Shown here piece by piece: positions 53,645 to 61,626 of a stretch of 64,000 nucleotides of DNA; position 1 is the first letter of the stretch, and the number at the start of each line of letters is the position of its first letter. This DNA is from DASTSN01 sp035760665. GTDB taxonomy: Bacteria > Bacteroidota > Bacteroidia > Chitinophagales > Chitinophagaceae. The position numbers and the translations under genes are program-made. The notes beneath the pieces are model-generated. The model was given only the letters and a program-made list of their open reading frames with translations, was not told where the DNA came from and ran no database searches. The stretch covers positions 1 to 64,000 of the forward strand of contig DASTSN010000071.1 in NCBI GenBank assembly GCA_035760665.1, read 5' to 3'.

Positions 53645-54208
53645 ATGAATTTTAAAACCACTGATATCCCGGGTTTGCTCATTTTTGAACCACGTGTTTT
53701 TGAAGACAACCGAGGTTATTTTTTTGAATCTTACAACGAAAAGGTTTTTATTGAGGCAGGCATCACTAATCGGTTTGTTCAGGATAATCAATCCTGTTCT
53801 GCCTACGGTGTTATTCGCGGATTACATTACCAGTTAGCACCGTATGCACAGGCAAAACTGGTGAGGGTGCTTCATGGCGTAATTTTAGATGTTACAGTTG
53901 ATATTCGCAAAGAATCTCCTACGTACGGAAAGGTGTATTGCCTGGAAATGTCCAGTGAAAATAAAAAGCAGTTATTTATCCCGGAGGGCTTCGCACATGG
54001 ATTTTCTGTGCTTAGTGAAAGCGCAGTGATACTTTATAAGTGTGATGCTTTTTATAATAAAGAATGCGAAGCCGGTATCCGGTTTGATGACCCGGAGCTC
54101 AATATCGACTGGCAAATACCAGCAGGTAAGGAAATTGTATCAGAGAAAGACAGCCACCTCCCGTATTTTACGGATGCCCGCACTAATTTTTTCTTTGGCA
54201 AACTATGA
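53645..54208 (+). CDS. rfbC: dTDP-4-dehydrorhamnose 3,5-epimerase
   Basis: The 187-residue cupin-type epimerase acts in dTDP-L-rhamnose synthesis. It has FEPRVFEDNRGYFFESYNE, catalytic His61 in IRGLHYQ, LVRVLHGVILDVTVDIR and the second catalytic site in FAHGFSVLSESAVILYKCDAFYN. I start at ATG 53645, two bases past the preceding stop, because the longer frame overlaps the upstream gene. rfbD overlaps its end by four bases (ATGA). rfbA and rfbB are not in the window. Confidence 0.95.
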   Translation: MNFKTTDIPGLLIFEPRVFEDNRGYFFESYNEKVFIEAGITNRFVQDNQSCSAYGVIRGLHYQLAPYAQAKLVRVLHGVILDVTVDIRKESPTYGKVYCLEMSSENKKQLFIPEGFAHGFSVLSESAVILYKCDAFYNKECEAGIRFDDPELNIDWQIPAGKEIVSEKDSHLPYFTDARTNFFFGKL

Positions 54209-55068
54209 ACAATTTCCCGAAAATACTGGTAACAGGCGCTGCCGGCCAGCTTGGTTCAGAATTTCGCCAGTTAGTCAAGTCATCCCCCGAGTTTACTTTT
54301 GTATTTCTTACCAGGGATGAATTAACTATTGAAAACGAACAATCAGTCGATCAGGTATTTCGATTGCATCGCCCTGACTATTGTATTAACTGCGCTGCTT
54401 ACACAGCTGTTGATAAAGCAGAAGAGGACAAAGAGCAAGCTTTTCTAATTAATGCAAAAGCGGTAGGAATACTCGCAAAAGCATGCGAGACATATGGCAG
54501 CAAGCTCATTCATTTTTCTACAGATTATGTTTTTGATGGCACTGCAACAGAACCCTATACTGAAGATGCTGCCACGAACCCTGTAAACGCATATGGCGCA
54601 TCTAAACTGGCTGGTGAGCAACAGGCCCTCGCAATACATTCACCGGTGATCATTCTCCGTACTTCATGGGTATACTCAGCGTTTGGAAGAAATTTTGTTA
54701 AGACCATGCTGTCGTTATTGAAGCAAAAAACGGATATTAATGTAGTGAACGATCAGTTCGGTTCACCCACCTATGCTGCTGATCTGGCGAATACCACCAT
54801 GCATATTATTGCGGGTGAGCAGTGGACGCCTGGCATTTATCATTATTGTAATCAAGGTATCATCAGTTGGTTCGATTTTGCCAAAGCTATCCGTGAATTC
54901 GCTGGATTGACCTGCAAAATCAATCCTATACCCACCCAGGCTTATCCAACGCCTGCAAAAAGACCTGGTTATTCTGCACTCGATACAACAAAAATCAAAA
55001 CTGTTTATCATATCCCGCTGCGGAACTGGCGTGAGAGCCTTCAACGCTGCTTGCAACAGCTCACTTAA
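54205..55068 (+). CDS. rfbD: dTDP-4-dehydrorhamnose reductase
   Basis: The 287-residue short-chain dehydrogenase-type enzyme reduces dTDP-4-keto-L-rhamnose to dTDP-L-rhamnose with NAD(P)H. It contains VTGAAGQLGSEF, NCAAYTAVDKAEED, STDYVFDGTATEPYTE, NAYGASKLAGEQ (YxxxK) and LRTSWVYSAFGRNFV. It is coupled to rfbC by an ATGA overlap and is the last gene of the nucleotide-sugar operon. Confidence 0.94.
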   Translation: MNNFPKILVTGAAGQLGSEFRQLVKSSPEFTFVFLTRDELTIENEQSVDQVFRLHRPDYCINCAAYTAVDKAEEDKEQAFLINAKAVGILAKACETYGSKLIHFSTDYVFDGTATEPYTEDAATNPVNAYGASKLAGEQQALAIHSPVIILRTSWVYSAFGRNFVKTMLSLLKQKTDINVVNDQFGSPTYAADLANTTMHIIAGEQWTPGIYHYCNQGIISWFDFAKAIREFAGLTCKINPIPTQAYPTPAKRPGYSALDTTKIKTVYHIPLRNWRESLQRCLQQLT

Positions 55069-55188
55069 TTTGCTCTGAAATTGAATCTCTTACCATACGT
55101 ACAATCATTCGCATCGGATGAAAGGTTAATTTTTTGCCTGTAAATATCCCTGCAAAAATTTGGAATTCCCGTATTCTGGCTTACTTTT

Positions 55189-55207
55189 GTCTATCTGTTT
55201 AGTAGAC
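55189..55207 (+). promoter_or_regulatory. candidate operator: GTCTA/TAGAC inverted repeat before cysH
   Basis: A 5-bp inverted repeat with 9-base spacer ends in AGTAGAC (55201-55207), just upstream of the cysH -7 box. The same heptamer recurs before cysD at 56067-56073. Confidence 0.3.
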
Positions 55208-55217
55208 TTTTAGAAAA

Positions 55218-55225
55218 TACATTTG
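55218..55225 (+). promoter_or_regulatory. -7 promoter box TACATTTG of the sulfur operon
   Basis: It matches TAnnTTTG, giving cysH a leader of about 75 bases. A second match, TACTTTTG, lies at 55182-55189. Confidence 0.55.
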
Positions 55226-55305
55226 TTTACCTGTGCAGCTTGCGAAATGAATTAATAAAGCAAAGTTGAAAAGAAGCTGAACCTATCCCTGTACGAAATA
55301 AGAAT

Positions 55306-56034
55306 ATGATTAAGATGTCAGAAAAAATCAGTGCAAATATTTCCGACAAAATTAGTAGACTTACCGAGGTTGAATCTTTGCGTTTGCTGGCGGGGTTATA
55401 TCCCGGGCAAGTGGTTTTTTCCACCAGTTTTAGCTGGGAAGACCAGGTGATCAGCCATTTAATTTTCAGTAATCGGTTGCAAATAGACGTGTTTACACTT
55501 GATACAGGCAGATTGTTTCCGGAAACGTATTCGACATGGAGCAGAACAATGGAAAAATACGGACAGAAAATAATTCCCTATTATCCGGATGCAAATCATT
55601 TGCAGACGTTTATCCACGAAAAAGGTCCGAACTGTTTTTACGAATCTGTGGACAATCGCAGGCAATGTTGCCGCATTCGTAAAGTTGAACCATTGCAACG
55701 GGCGTTGAAAGGAAGAAAAATCTGGATTACGGGTATTCGGGCAGAACATTCCGCTAACCGGCACGACAAGATGCAAGTGGAATGGGACGAAGGTAACCAG
55801 ATTGTAAAATACCATCCTTTGTTACACTGGGATACGAAAAAAGTGATGGATTTTATAAGTGAGAACGAAGTTCCATACAACCCTTTGCATGACCGTGGTT
55901 TTATCAGCATTGGCTGTGCACCCTGCACAAGAGCAGTGAAACCTGGAGAAGATTTCAGGGCCGGCCGCTGGTGGTGGGAAGACAATAGTAAAAAGGAATG
56001 TGGCTTACATATACATGTAGCCGAAAAGGGATAG
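55306..56034 (+). CDS. cysH: adenylyl-sulfate (APS) reductase, 4Fe-4S thioredoxin-dependent type
   Basis: The 242-residue enzyme reduces activated sulfate to sulfite. It has the CysH fold (FSTSFSWEDQVISH, TLDTGRLFPETY, WITGIRAEHSANR) and the full iron-sulfur signature CC...CxxC at Cys121-Cys122 and Cys204-Cys207. The catalytic C-terminal cysteine is Cys232 in KKECGLH. The iron-sulfur cysteines mark the APS-using bacterial class rather than the cluster-free PAPS reductase of E. coli, consistent with no APS kinase being encoded here. First gene of the sulfur operon. Start at ATG 55306; an in-frame ATG three codons later is possible. Confidence 0.94.
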   Translation: MIKMSEKISANISDKISRLTEVESLRLLAGLYPGQVVFSTSFSWEDQVISHLIFSNRLQIDVFTLDTGRLFPETYSTWSRTMEKYGQKIIPYYPDANHLQTFIHEKGPNCFYESVDNRRQCCRIRKVEPLQRALKGRKIWITGIRAEHSANRHDKMQVEWDEGNQIVKYHPLLHWDTKKVMDFISENEVPYNPLHDRGFISIGCAPCTRAVKPGEDFRAGRWWWEDNSKKECGLHIHVAEKG

Positions 56035-56066
56035 AAAATTTTTTTGCGATTTAAACCTATCAAAAA

Positions 56067-56075
56067 AGTAGACTA
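56067..56075 (+). promoter_or_regulatory. AGTAGACTA motif upstream of cysD
   Basis: This repeats the heptamer found in the cysH upstream region, 13 bases before the cysD start. It may be a regulator-binding site or RNA element shared by the sulfur genes. Confidence 0.25.
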
Positions 56076-56087
56076 ATAATTCTGAAT

Positions 56088-56996
56088 ATGAGTATTCATC
56101 AGTGGGATTACCTGGAGCAACTTGAATCGGAAAGTATACATATTATGCGGGAGGTGGCCGCGCAGTTTGAAAAGCCAGCCCTGCTCTTCAGTGGCGGCAA
56201 AGATTCAATAACAATGGTTCACCTGGCGCGAAAAGCTTTTGCTCCTGGTAAAATTCCTTTCCCCTTAGTGCATATTGATACGGGCCATAATTTTCCAGAA
56301 GCACTGGCGTTTCGCGATGCTCTGGCTGCTAAAGTGAATGCGCAACTGGTTGTAAGAAAAGTGGAGGATACAATCCGGCAACGAAATCTTACTGAACCAA
56401 AAGGAAAATTTGCCAGCAGAAACTGGTTGCAAACATACACGCTGCTGGACACCATTGAAGAATTTCATTTTGATGCCTGTATCGGCGGAGCCCGCCGGGA
56501 TGAAGAAAAGGCCCGGGCCAAAGAACGAATTTTTTCAGTGCGGGATGAATTTGGACAGTGGAATCCCAAATTGCAAAGGCCTGAACTCTGGAATATTTAT
56601 AACGGCCGGATTCATAAGGGCGAAAATGTACGTGTATTTCCGATCAGTAACTGGACAGAACTGGATATCTGGAATTATATCAAAAAAGAACAGATTGACC
56701 TGCCATCGATTTATTTTGCTCATGAGCGGGAAGTGATCGAACATGAAGGTCAGCTGATTGCCGTCTCTGATTTTATCAATATAGATGATACAGATGTGAT
56801 CAGTAAAAAGAAAGTTCGTTACCGTACCGTTGGCGATATGACCTGTACCGCTGCAGTTGAATCGTCTGCCGCTACACTTGACCAGGTGATTCATGAAATT
56901 GTTTCCACCCGCATCAGCGAACGGGGGGAAACACGCATTGATGATAAAGTAACGGAAGCGGCTATGGAAGACAGGAAGAAGAACGGCTATTTTTAA
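56088..56996 (+). CDS. cysD: sulfate adenylyltransferase subunit 2
   Basis: The 302-residue N-type ATP pyrophosphatase is the catalytic subunit of heterodimeric ATP sulfurylase. It makes APS from ATP and sulfate with energy from CysN GTP hydrolysis. The PP-loop is LLFSGGKDSITMVHLA (SGGKDS at 35-40). Other conserved blocks are VHIDTGHNFPEAL, GGARRDEEKARAKERIFS and FPISNWTELDIWNYI. Length matches E. coli CysD. cysN follows after 49 bases. Confidence 0.97.
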   Translation: MSIHQWDYLEQLESESIHIMREVAAQFEKPALLFSGGKDSITMVHLARKAFAPGKIPFPLVHIDTGHNFPEALAFRDALAAKVNAQLVVRKVEDTIRQRNLTEPKGKFASRNWLQTYTLLDTIEEFHFDACIGGARRDEEKARAKERIFSVRDEFGQWNPKLQRPELWNIYNGRIHKGENVRVFPISNWTELDIWNYIKKEQIDLPSIYFAHEREVIEHEGQLIAVSDFINIDDTDVISKKKVRYRTVGDMTCTAAVESSAATLDQVIHEIVSTRISERGETRIDDKVTEAAMEDRKKNGYF

Positions 56997-57045
56997 AATG
57001 ATTCCTTGATAATGTAAACTCTTACAAAACTTCAAATTAGTATAC

Positions 57046-58287
57046 ATGGATTTACTTCGTTTTATAACAGCTGGCAGTGTGGATGATGGGAAAAGTACCC
57101 TGATTGGACGTTTATTATATGATAGTAAAAATATACTGGTGGATCAGCTGGAGGCTTTGGAAAAACAAACTAAAAACAAGGAAGCCGGAACTATTGACCT
57201 CGCTTTGTTAACCGATGGGTTACGGGCTGAGCGTGAACAGGGCATTACAATAGATGTGGCCTATCGCTATTTTTCCACACCACGCCGGAAATTCATAATT
57301 GCTGATGCACCGGGTCACGTTCAATACACCAGGAATATGATAACCGGGGCGTCCAATACCAACCTGATCATTGTCCTCATTGATGCCAGACAGGGAGTGG
57401 TAGAGCAAACGCGCCGGCATTCCATTATCGCTTCCCTTCTAAAGATTCCGCACGTAGTTGTTGCGGTGAATAAGATGGACCTGGTAGATTTTTCACAAAA
57501 TGTTTTTAACAATATCGTTATTGATTATGCGAAAGTGGCGAAACAACTGGGATTGCATGATGTAACCTATATACCAATCAGTGCGCTGCTGGGTGATAAT
57601 ATCGTTGATAAATCTTCGACTATGGACTGGTTCGAAGGGAAGCCACTCCTGCAGCAACTGGAAGAAGTTGAGATAAGGCAGGATATCAATCTTTCAGCCG
57701 CAAGATTCCAGGTACAATATGTCATTCGCCCACAAACAGAGGACTTGCATGATTACCGCGGTTACGCTGGAAAAGTGATTAGCGGCCGGTTTCAAAAAGG
57801 TGACAGGGTAAAAGTATTACCTGCCGGCATTGAGTCAGTTATCAGCAAACTGGAAATTGCCGGTGAAGAAACCGAAACGGTGACTGCACCCAAAAGTGTC
57901 GTGATTCAGTTAGAAGATGATATTGATATCAGCAGGGGCGATTCCATTGTGCCGGTAACAGATAATCCTGTCATCAGCAATGAGCTGGAGTTGCTTCTGT
58001 GCTGGCTTGATGAAAAGCCCTTGCTGCCAGGAAATAAATATTATCTCCAGCACAATAGTCGGTTGGTAAGGGTGGTGGTGACAAATCTTTTACATATGCT
58101 GGATGTGAACACGCTGCAGCAGCAAGCTGTGGAAGGTCCTGTAAAACTAAATGAAGTGGTGAAAGCTACCATTAAAACTGCTTCACCGCTCGTATATGAT
58201 CCATATGAAAAAATCAATACAAATGGCAGTGCCATTTTGATTGACGAAACAAGTAACAGTACTGTGGCAGCGGTTTTATTTCAATAA
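57046..58287 (+). CDS. cysN: sulfate adenylyltransferase subunit 1 (GTPase)
   Basis: The 413-residue translational-GTPase relative powers APS synthesis by CysD. G-motifs are AGSVDDGKSTLIGRLL (G1, about 9-24), EREQGITIDVAYRYF (G2), ADAPGHVQYTRNM (G3) and VNKMDLVD (G4). Domains II and III follow. It is slightly shorter than E. coli CysN (475) and has no C-terminal APS kinase (CysC) domain, so the product APS goes straight to the reductase. Confidence 0.96.
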   Translation: MDLLRFITAGSVDDGKSTLIGRLLYDSKNILVDQLEALEKQTKNKEAGTIDLALLTDGLRAEREQGITIDVAYRYFSTPRRKFIIADAPGHVQYTRNMITGASNTNLIIVLIDARQGVVEQTRRHSIIASLLKIPHVVVAVNKMDLVDFSQNVFNNIVIDYAKVAKQLGLHDVTYIPISALLGDNIVDKSSTMDWFEGKPLLQQLEEVEIRQDINLSAARFQVQYVIRPQTEDLHDYRGYAGKVISGRFQKGDRVKVLPAGIESVISKLEIAGEETETVTAPKSVVIQLEDDIDISRGDSIVPVTDNPVISNELELLLCWLDEKPLLPGNKYYLQHNSRLVRVVVTNLLHMLDVNTLQQQAVEGPVKLNEVVKATIKTASPLVYDPYEKINTNGSAILIDETSNSTVAAVLFQ

Positions 58288-58303
58288 ACTTCAACGTACA
58301 AAT

Positions 58304-59158
58304 ATGACATCAGTAAACCAACCAGGCAGGGTTATCCTTGCTGCAGCAGGTCCTGGAGATCCAGAACTTCTAACATTAAAAGCTGTACGCTATTTACAAA
58401 AGGCTGATGTGGTGCTGACCGACCGCCTGGTGAGTGATGATATTTTACGGGAATATGTAAAACCGGAAGCAGAGGTTATTTATGTAGGAAAGCAATGCCG
58501 GAAAGGTAATTCCACCCCACAACAAACTATTAATGAGCTGATGGTTGATTTCGCATGCCGGGGTAAACTGGTTGTACGGTTAAAGGGAGGTGATGTTTCT
58601 ATTTTTTCAAATATTCTCGATGAATTGCAGGTATTGGTGGCCAACAGAATTGCATTTGAAATAATACCAGGTGTAACGGCTGCCCTTGGTGCGGCTGCTT
58701 ATGCAGGTATTCCGCTCACCGCCAGGGGATTTTCAACAGCTGTGCGGTTTCTCACATATTATAAATCCGATACCATATCTGCCGCCTATTGGCAGGAGCT
58801 GGCAAAAACCGAAGATACCCTCGTATTTTATATGTCTTCGGAAACCCTGGATATGGTTGTGCAGCAATTGATACAGTATAACATTGATCCTGCCAAAAAA
58901 CTGGCTGTCATCGAGCAGGCAACTACGCCGCTGCAAAATGTTATTGTTCGGGATATATACGAATACGCTGGGGAATCAGCCGGGAGCCGGTATATTTCAC
59001 CATCCCTGGTAATTATTGGTAAAGTGGTAAGCCTGCACGAACAATTTGCATGGCTGCCTAATCAGATGACAAAAACTGAATACTTTAAACCAGGTGCATT
59101 TATTGCTAAGCCAGGCAATGAGCATACAGGTGCAAAGAAAAAAATAAGCAGGGCTTAA
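58304..59158 (+). CDS. cobA: uroporphyrinogen-III C-methyltransferase (SUMT)
   Basis: The 284-residue enzyme adds two methyl groups from SAM to uroporphyrinogen III, giving precorrin-2 for siroheme. Typical blocks are ILAAAGPGDPELLTLKAVRYLQKADVVLTDRLV, RLKGGDVSIFSNILDELQ, EIIPGVTAALGAAAYAGIPLTARGF and TLVFYMSSETL; RLKGGDVSIF is a variant of the family's RLKGGDPFIF. I start at 58304, just after the cysN stop, rather than at an upstream ATG inside cysN. The next gene encodes the following siroheme steps. Confidence 0.92.
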   Translation: MTSVNQPGRVILAAAGPGDPELLTLKAVRYLQKADVVLTDRLVSDDILREYVKPEAEVIYVGKQCRKGNSTPQQTINELMVDFACRGKLVVRLKGGDVSIFSNILDELQVLVANRIAFEIIPGVTAALGAAAYAGIPLTARGFSTAVRFLTYYKSDTISAAYWQELAKTEDTLVFYMSSETLDMVVQQLIQYNIDPAKKLAVIEQATTPLQNVIVRDIYEYAGESAGSRYISPSLVIIGKVVSLHEQFAWLPNQMTKTEYFKPGAFIAKPGNEHTGAKKKISRA

Positions 59159-59244
59159 ATACAAAAAGCATGTGATGGGTCAATATAAAAACCCTGAATG
59201 ACTGATTCCGAAAACACGATCATTGTAAAGTAATAAAGGCCTGT

Positions 59245-60786
59245 ATGCCAACAGAAATTTTTATACAGCCATCTGCTGCCCCGGTTAAAGAAGACAACCA
59301 GCTCTTTCCTGTTTTCTTTAAGCTGAACCAATTAAAACTGCTGATTGTGGGTGGTGGTCATATCGGGTTGGAAAAACTGCAGGCTGTTCTCAATAATTCT
59401 CCGGAAACCTGCATTCATCTTGTTGGCATTACCATATGTGATGCAATTAAAATACTGTCAGAGGAATATCCCGCTATTTGTCTTTCAGAAAGAGCATACA
59501 ATCCTTCGGATCTTGACGAATCAGACCTTGTAATTGTAGCTGTCAATAATATTGAACTGGCTGCAATAATCAGGAGGGATGCGAAAGAAAGAGGCAAACT
59601 GCTGAATGTAGCAGATAAACCCGGCCTGTGTGACTTTTATCTTGGCTCAGTTGTAAAAAAGGGGAACCTGAAAATCGCCATTTCTACGAATGGCAAATCG
59701 CCAACCATTGCAAAACGCCTTAAAGAAGTGTTGAATGACATGATTCCGGCGGAAATGGACAATGTGTTAGATAATATGCAAACCATACGAAATGGAATCA
59801 ATGGAAATTTTGATGATAAAGTGCGGCAGTTAAATGATCTTACAAAAGTGCTGGTAGCTAAACAGGCTACGCTGGAAGATGCCAATAAACCAGAGCAGCG
59901 CAAATGGCCACGAATTGTGAAATGGTGTTTGTTTGCCTTTTTGTTTATGATCATCGGCCACACTATACTTTCGTTTGTACCATTCGGAAAAATTGCGGCG
60001 GGTTTCAGGGCGCTACCCAGGTATATTGATGTGACATCTTTTTCGCTGATGGCGCTAACCGGTTTTCTTGCACAAATGGCCGATGGATCGCTGGGTATGG
60101 GCTATGGAACGATTTCTACCACCCTTTTGCTGGCATTAGGTGTTAATCCGGCCATTGTAAGCAGTCGTGTGCATTCTGCCAGGGTATTTTCTAGTGGTCT
60201 TTCCGGCTACACCCATCACAGGTTTGGCAATATTAATAAAAAACTGTTCAGAACGCTGGTGATACCCGGCGTCATCGGTGCTATATTGGGGGCGTCATTG
60301 GCTTTTTTTGCACAGCAATATTCGTCCTGGGTTCGCCTGCCACTCTCGATTTATACATTTTATCTCGGCTTTTACATCATGCGAAAAGCGTTCAGTGCTA
60401 ATAAAAAATCAGCCAAAGTGAAACGGGCGGGATGGCTTGCATCAGCAGGTGGTTTCCTGGATGCTTTTGCTGGTGGTGGCTGGGGAACGCTTGTCACCAG
60501 CACATTGTTGTCAAAAAGAAGAACGCCCCGATATGTAATTGGTTCTGTTTGCCTGGCAGAGTTTTTTGTAGTACTCACCAGCTCCATCACTTTCTTCATT
60601 TTACTCAGGAGTATTCCCATTTTTGATGTGGCAGGGCTTATAGTCGGCGGACTTATTGCAGCACCACTTGCTGCAAGGCTGGTGGGTAAGCTGCCCTTAA
60701 AAACGATGTTTATTGTTGTAGGCATGCTGGTGATCCTGACCAGCTGTTCCACACTTTGGAATGCAGTTATACAACTGTTGAAATAG
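59245..60786 (+). CDS. fusion of siroheme-synthase dehydrogenase/ferrochelatase with a TauE/SafE-type permease
   Basis: Residues 1-~215 match the Met8/CysG N-terminal module: NAD site LLIVGGGHIGLEKL (33-45), LVIVAVNN, the catalytic Asp124 in LLNVADKPG, and the dimerisation/ferrochelatase segment ISTNGKSPTIAKRLKEVL. That module oxidises precorrin-2 to sirohydrochlorin and inserts iron. Residues ~225-513 form an eight-helix TSUP/TauE-SafE (DUF81) permease beginning WCLFAFLFMIIGHTILSF, with DGSLGMGYGTISTTLLLALG and the second repeat DAFAGGGWGTLVTSTLL. TSUP members export sulfite, sulfonates or thiosulfate, or import sulfate. Coupling siroheme synthesis to transport in one chain fits a sulfite-safety or sulfate-uptake role; direction is inference. 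Confidence 0.88.
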   Translation: MPTEIFIQPSAAPVKEDNQLFPVFFKLNQLKLLIVGGGHIGLEKLQAVLNNSPETCIHLVGITICDAIKILSEEYPAICLSERAYNPSDLDESDLVIVAVNNIELAAIIRRDAKERGKLLNVADKPGLCDFYLGSVVKKGNLKIAISTNGKSPTIAKRLKEVLNDMIPAEMDNVLDNMQTIRNGINGNFDDKVRQLNDLTKVLVAKQATLEDANKPEQRKWPRIVKWCLFAFLFMIIGHTILSFVPFGKIAAGFRALPRYIDVTSFSLMALTGFLAQMADGSLGMGYGTISTTLLLALGVNPAIVSSRVHSARVFSSGLSGYTHHRFGNINKKLFRTLVIPGVIGAILGASLAFFAQQYSSWVRLPLSIYTFYLGFYIMRKAFSANKKSAKVKRAGWLASAGGFLDAFAGGGWGTLVTSTLLSKRRTPRYVIGSVCLAEFFVVLTSSITFFILLRSIPIFDVAGLIVGGLIAAPLAARLVGKLPLKTMFIVVGMLVILTSCSTLWNAVIQLLK

Positions 60787-60805
60787 CCCCTCCATTTTAA
60801 AATTG

Positions 60806-61582
60806 ATGAATGAACTCCCGTTTATGTCGCTGAAATACACGAGCATATTCACTATTATAGGATCACTGTATTTGAGTGGACATTCGCAGTCAGTAAAAAG
60901 GGTTCAACAGCAGCAACAGTGTTGGGTAGGCTATTTTTCCCAGGTGCGCTTTTCAGATAAATGGGGCGTCTGGTCAGATTTTCAACTTCGGACAAAAGAG
61001 TATTTTTTTACCGATTTTTCCGTGAGTATTATCAGGTATGGGATGATTTATTATATCAATGAACAAACAAAATTGGTTGCGGGCCATGCTATTATTCATT
61101 ATTATCCTGCCGAAGTGCACGAATATGTTACCCAACCTGAGCAACGTTTGTGGCAGCTATTTCAATGGAAAAATAATTATAACGGATTTGAACTAACACA
61201 AGCTTTTCGGCTTGAGGAACGATTTCGTCGGAAAATACTGAATGATTCAATACTTGCTGATGGGCATAACTTTAATTATCGACTGCGATATAGTATCCTG
61301 GCACAGGTACCACTTAACAGAGATCTGGTAAAAGCCAAGAAGGTTTCTCTGGTTTTCAATAGTGAGGTGATGCTCAATTTCGGGAAAGAAATCGTTTATA
61401 ATTATTTCGATCAGCTCCGGTCTTTTTGTGGTATCAATTATCAATTTCATTGTCATTGGATTTTTCAAACAGGTTATATGAACGTCTTTCAACAACTTCC
61501 TGCTGGTAATCGATACAAGTCTTTACATGTTGCAAGGCTGTTTCTGTATTATTCCCTGGATACCAGGAAGAATAAGAAATAG
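60806..61582 (+). CDS. DUF2490 outer-membrane-like protein
   Basis: The 258-residue protein has an N-terminal signal sequence and many short amphipathic beta strands (WVGYFSQVRFSDKWGVWSDFQLRTKEYF, FSVSIIRYGMIYYINEQTKLVAGHAI, LTQAFRLEERFRR, FNYRLRYSILAQVPL). It ends in an aromatic strand (HVARLFLYYSLDT), as in outer-membrane beta barrels of the DUF2490 family. Function is unknown. It lies 19 bases after the fusion gene, so it may be the last member of the sulfur operon and serve an outer-membrane channel role; that is inference. ATG 60806 is preferred over the in-frame TTG just before it. Confidence 0.78.
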   Translation: MNELPFMSLKYTSIFTIIGSLYLSGHSQSVKRVQQQQQCWVGYFSQVRFSDKWGVWSDFQLRTKEYFFTDFSVSIIRYGMIYYINEQTKLVAGHAIIHYYPAEVHEYVTQPEQRLWQLFQWKNNYNGFELTQAFRLEERFRRKILNDSILADGHNFNYRLRYSILAQVPLNRDLVKAKKVSLVFNSEVMLNFGKEIVYNYFDQLRSFCGINYQFHCHWIFQTGYMNVFQQLPAGNRYKSLHVARLFLYYSLDTRKNKK

Positions 61583-61626
61583 TAATACAATATTTGCGAA
61601 AGGTGTTTCCCTGATTTTGGTGGTAC

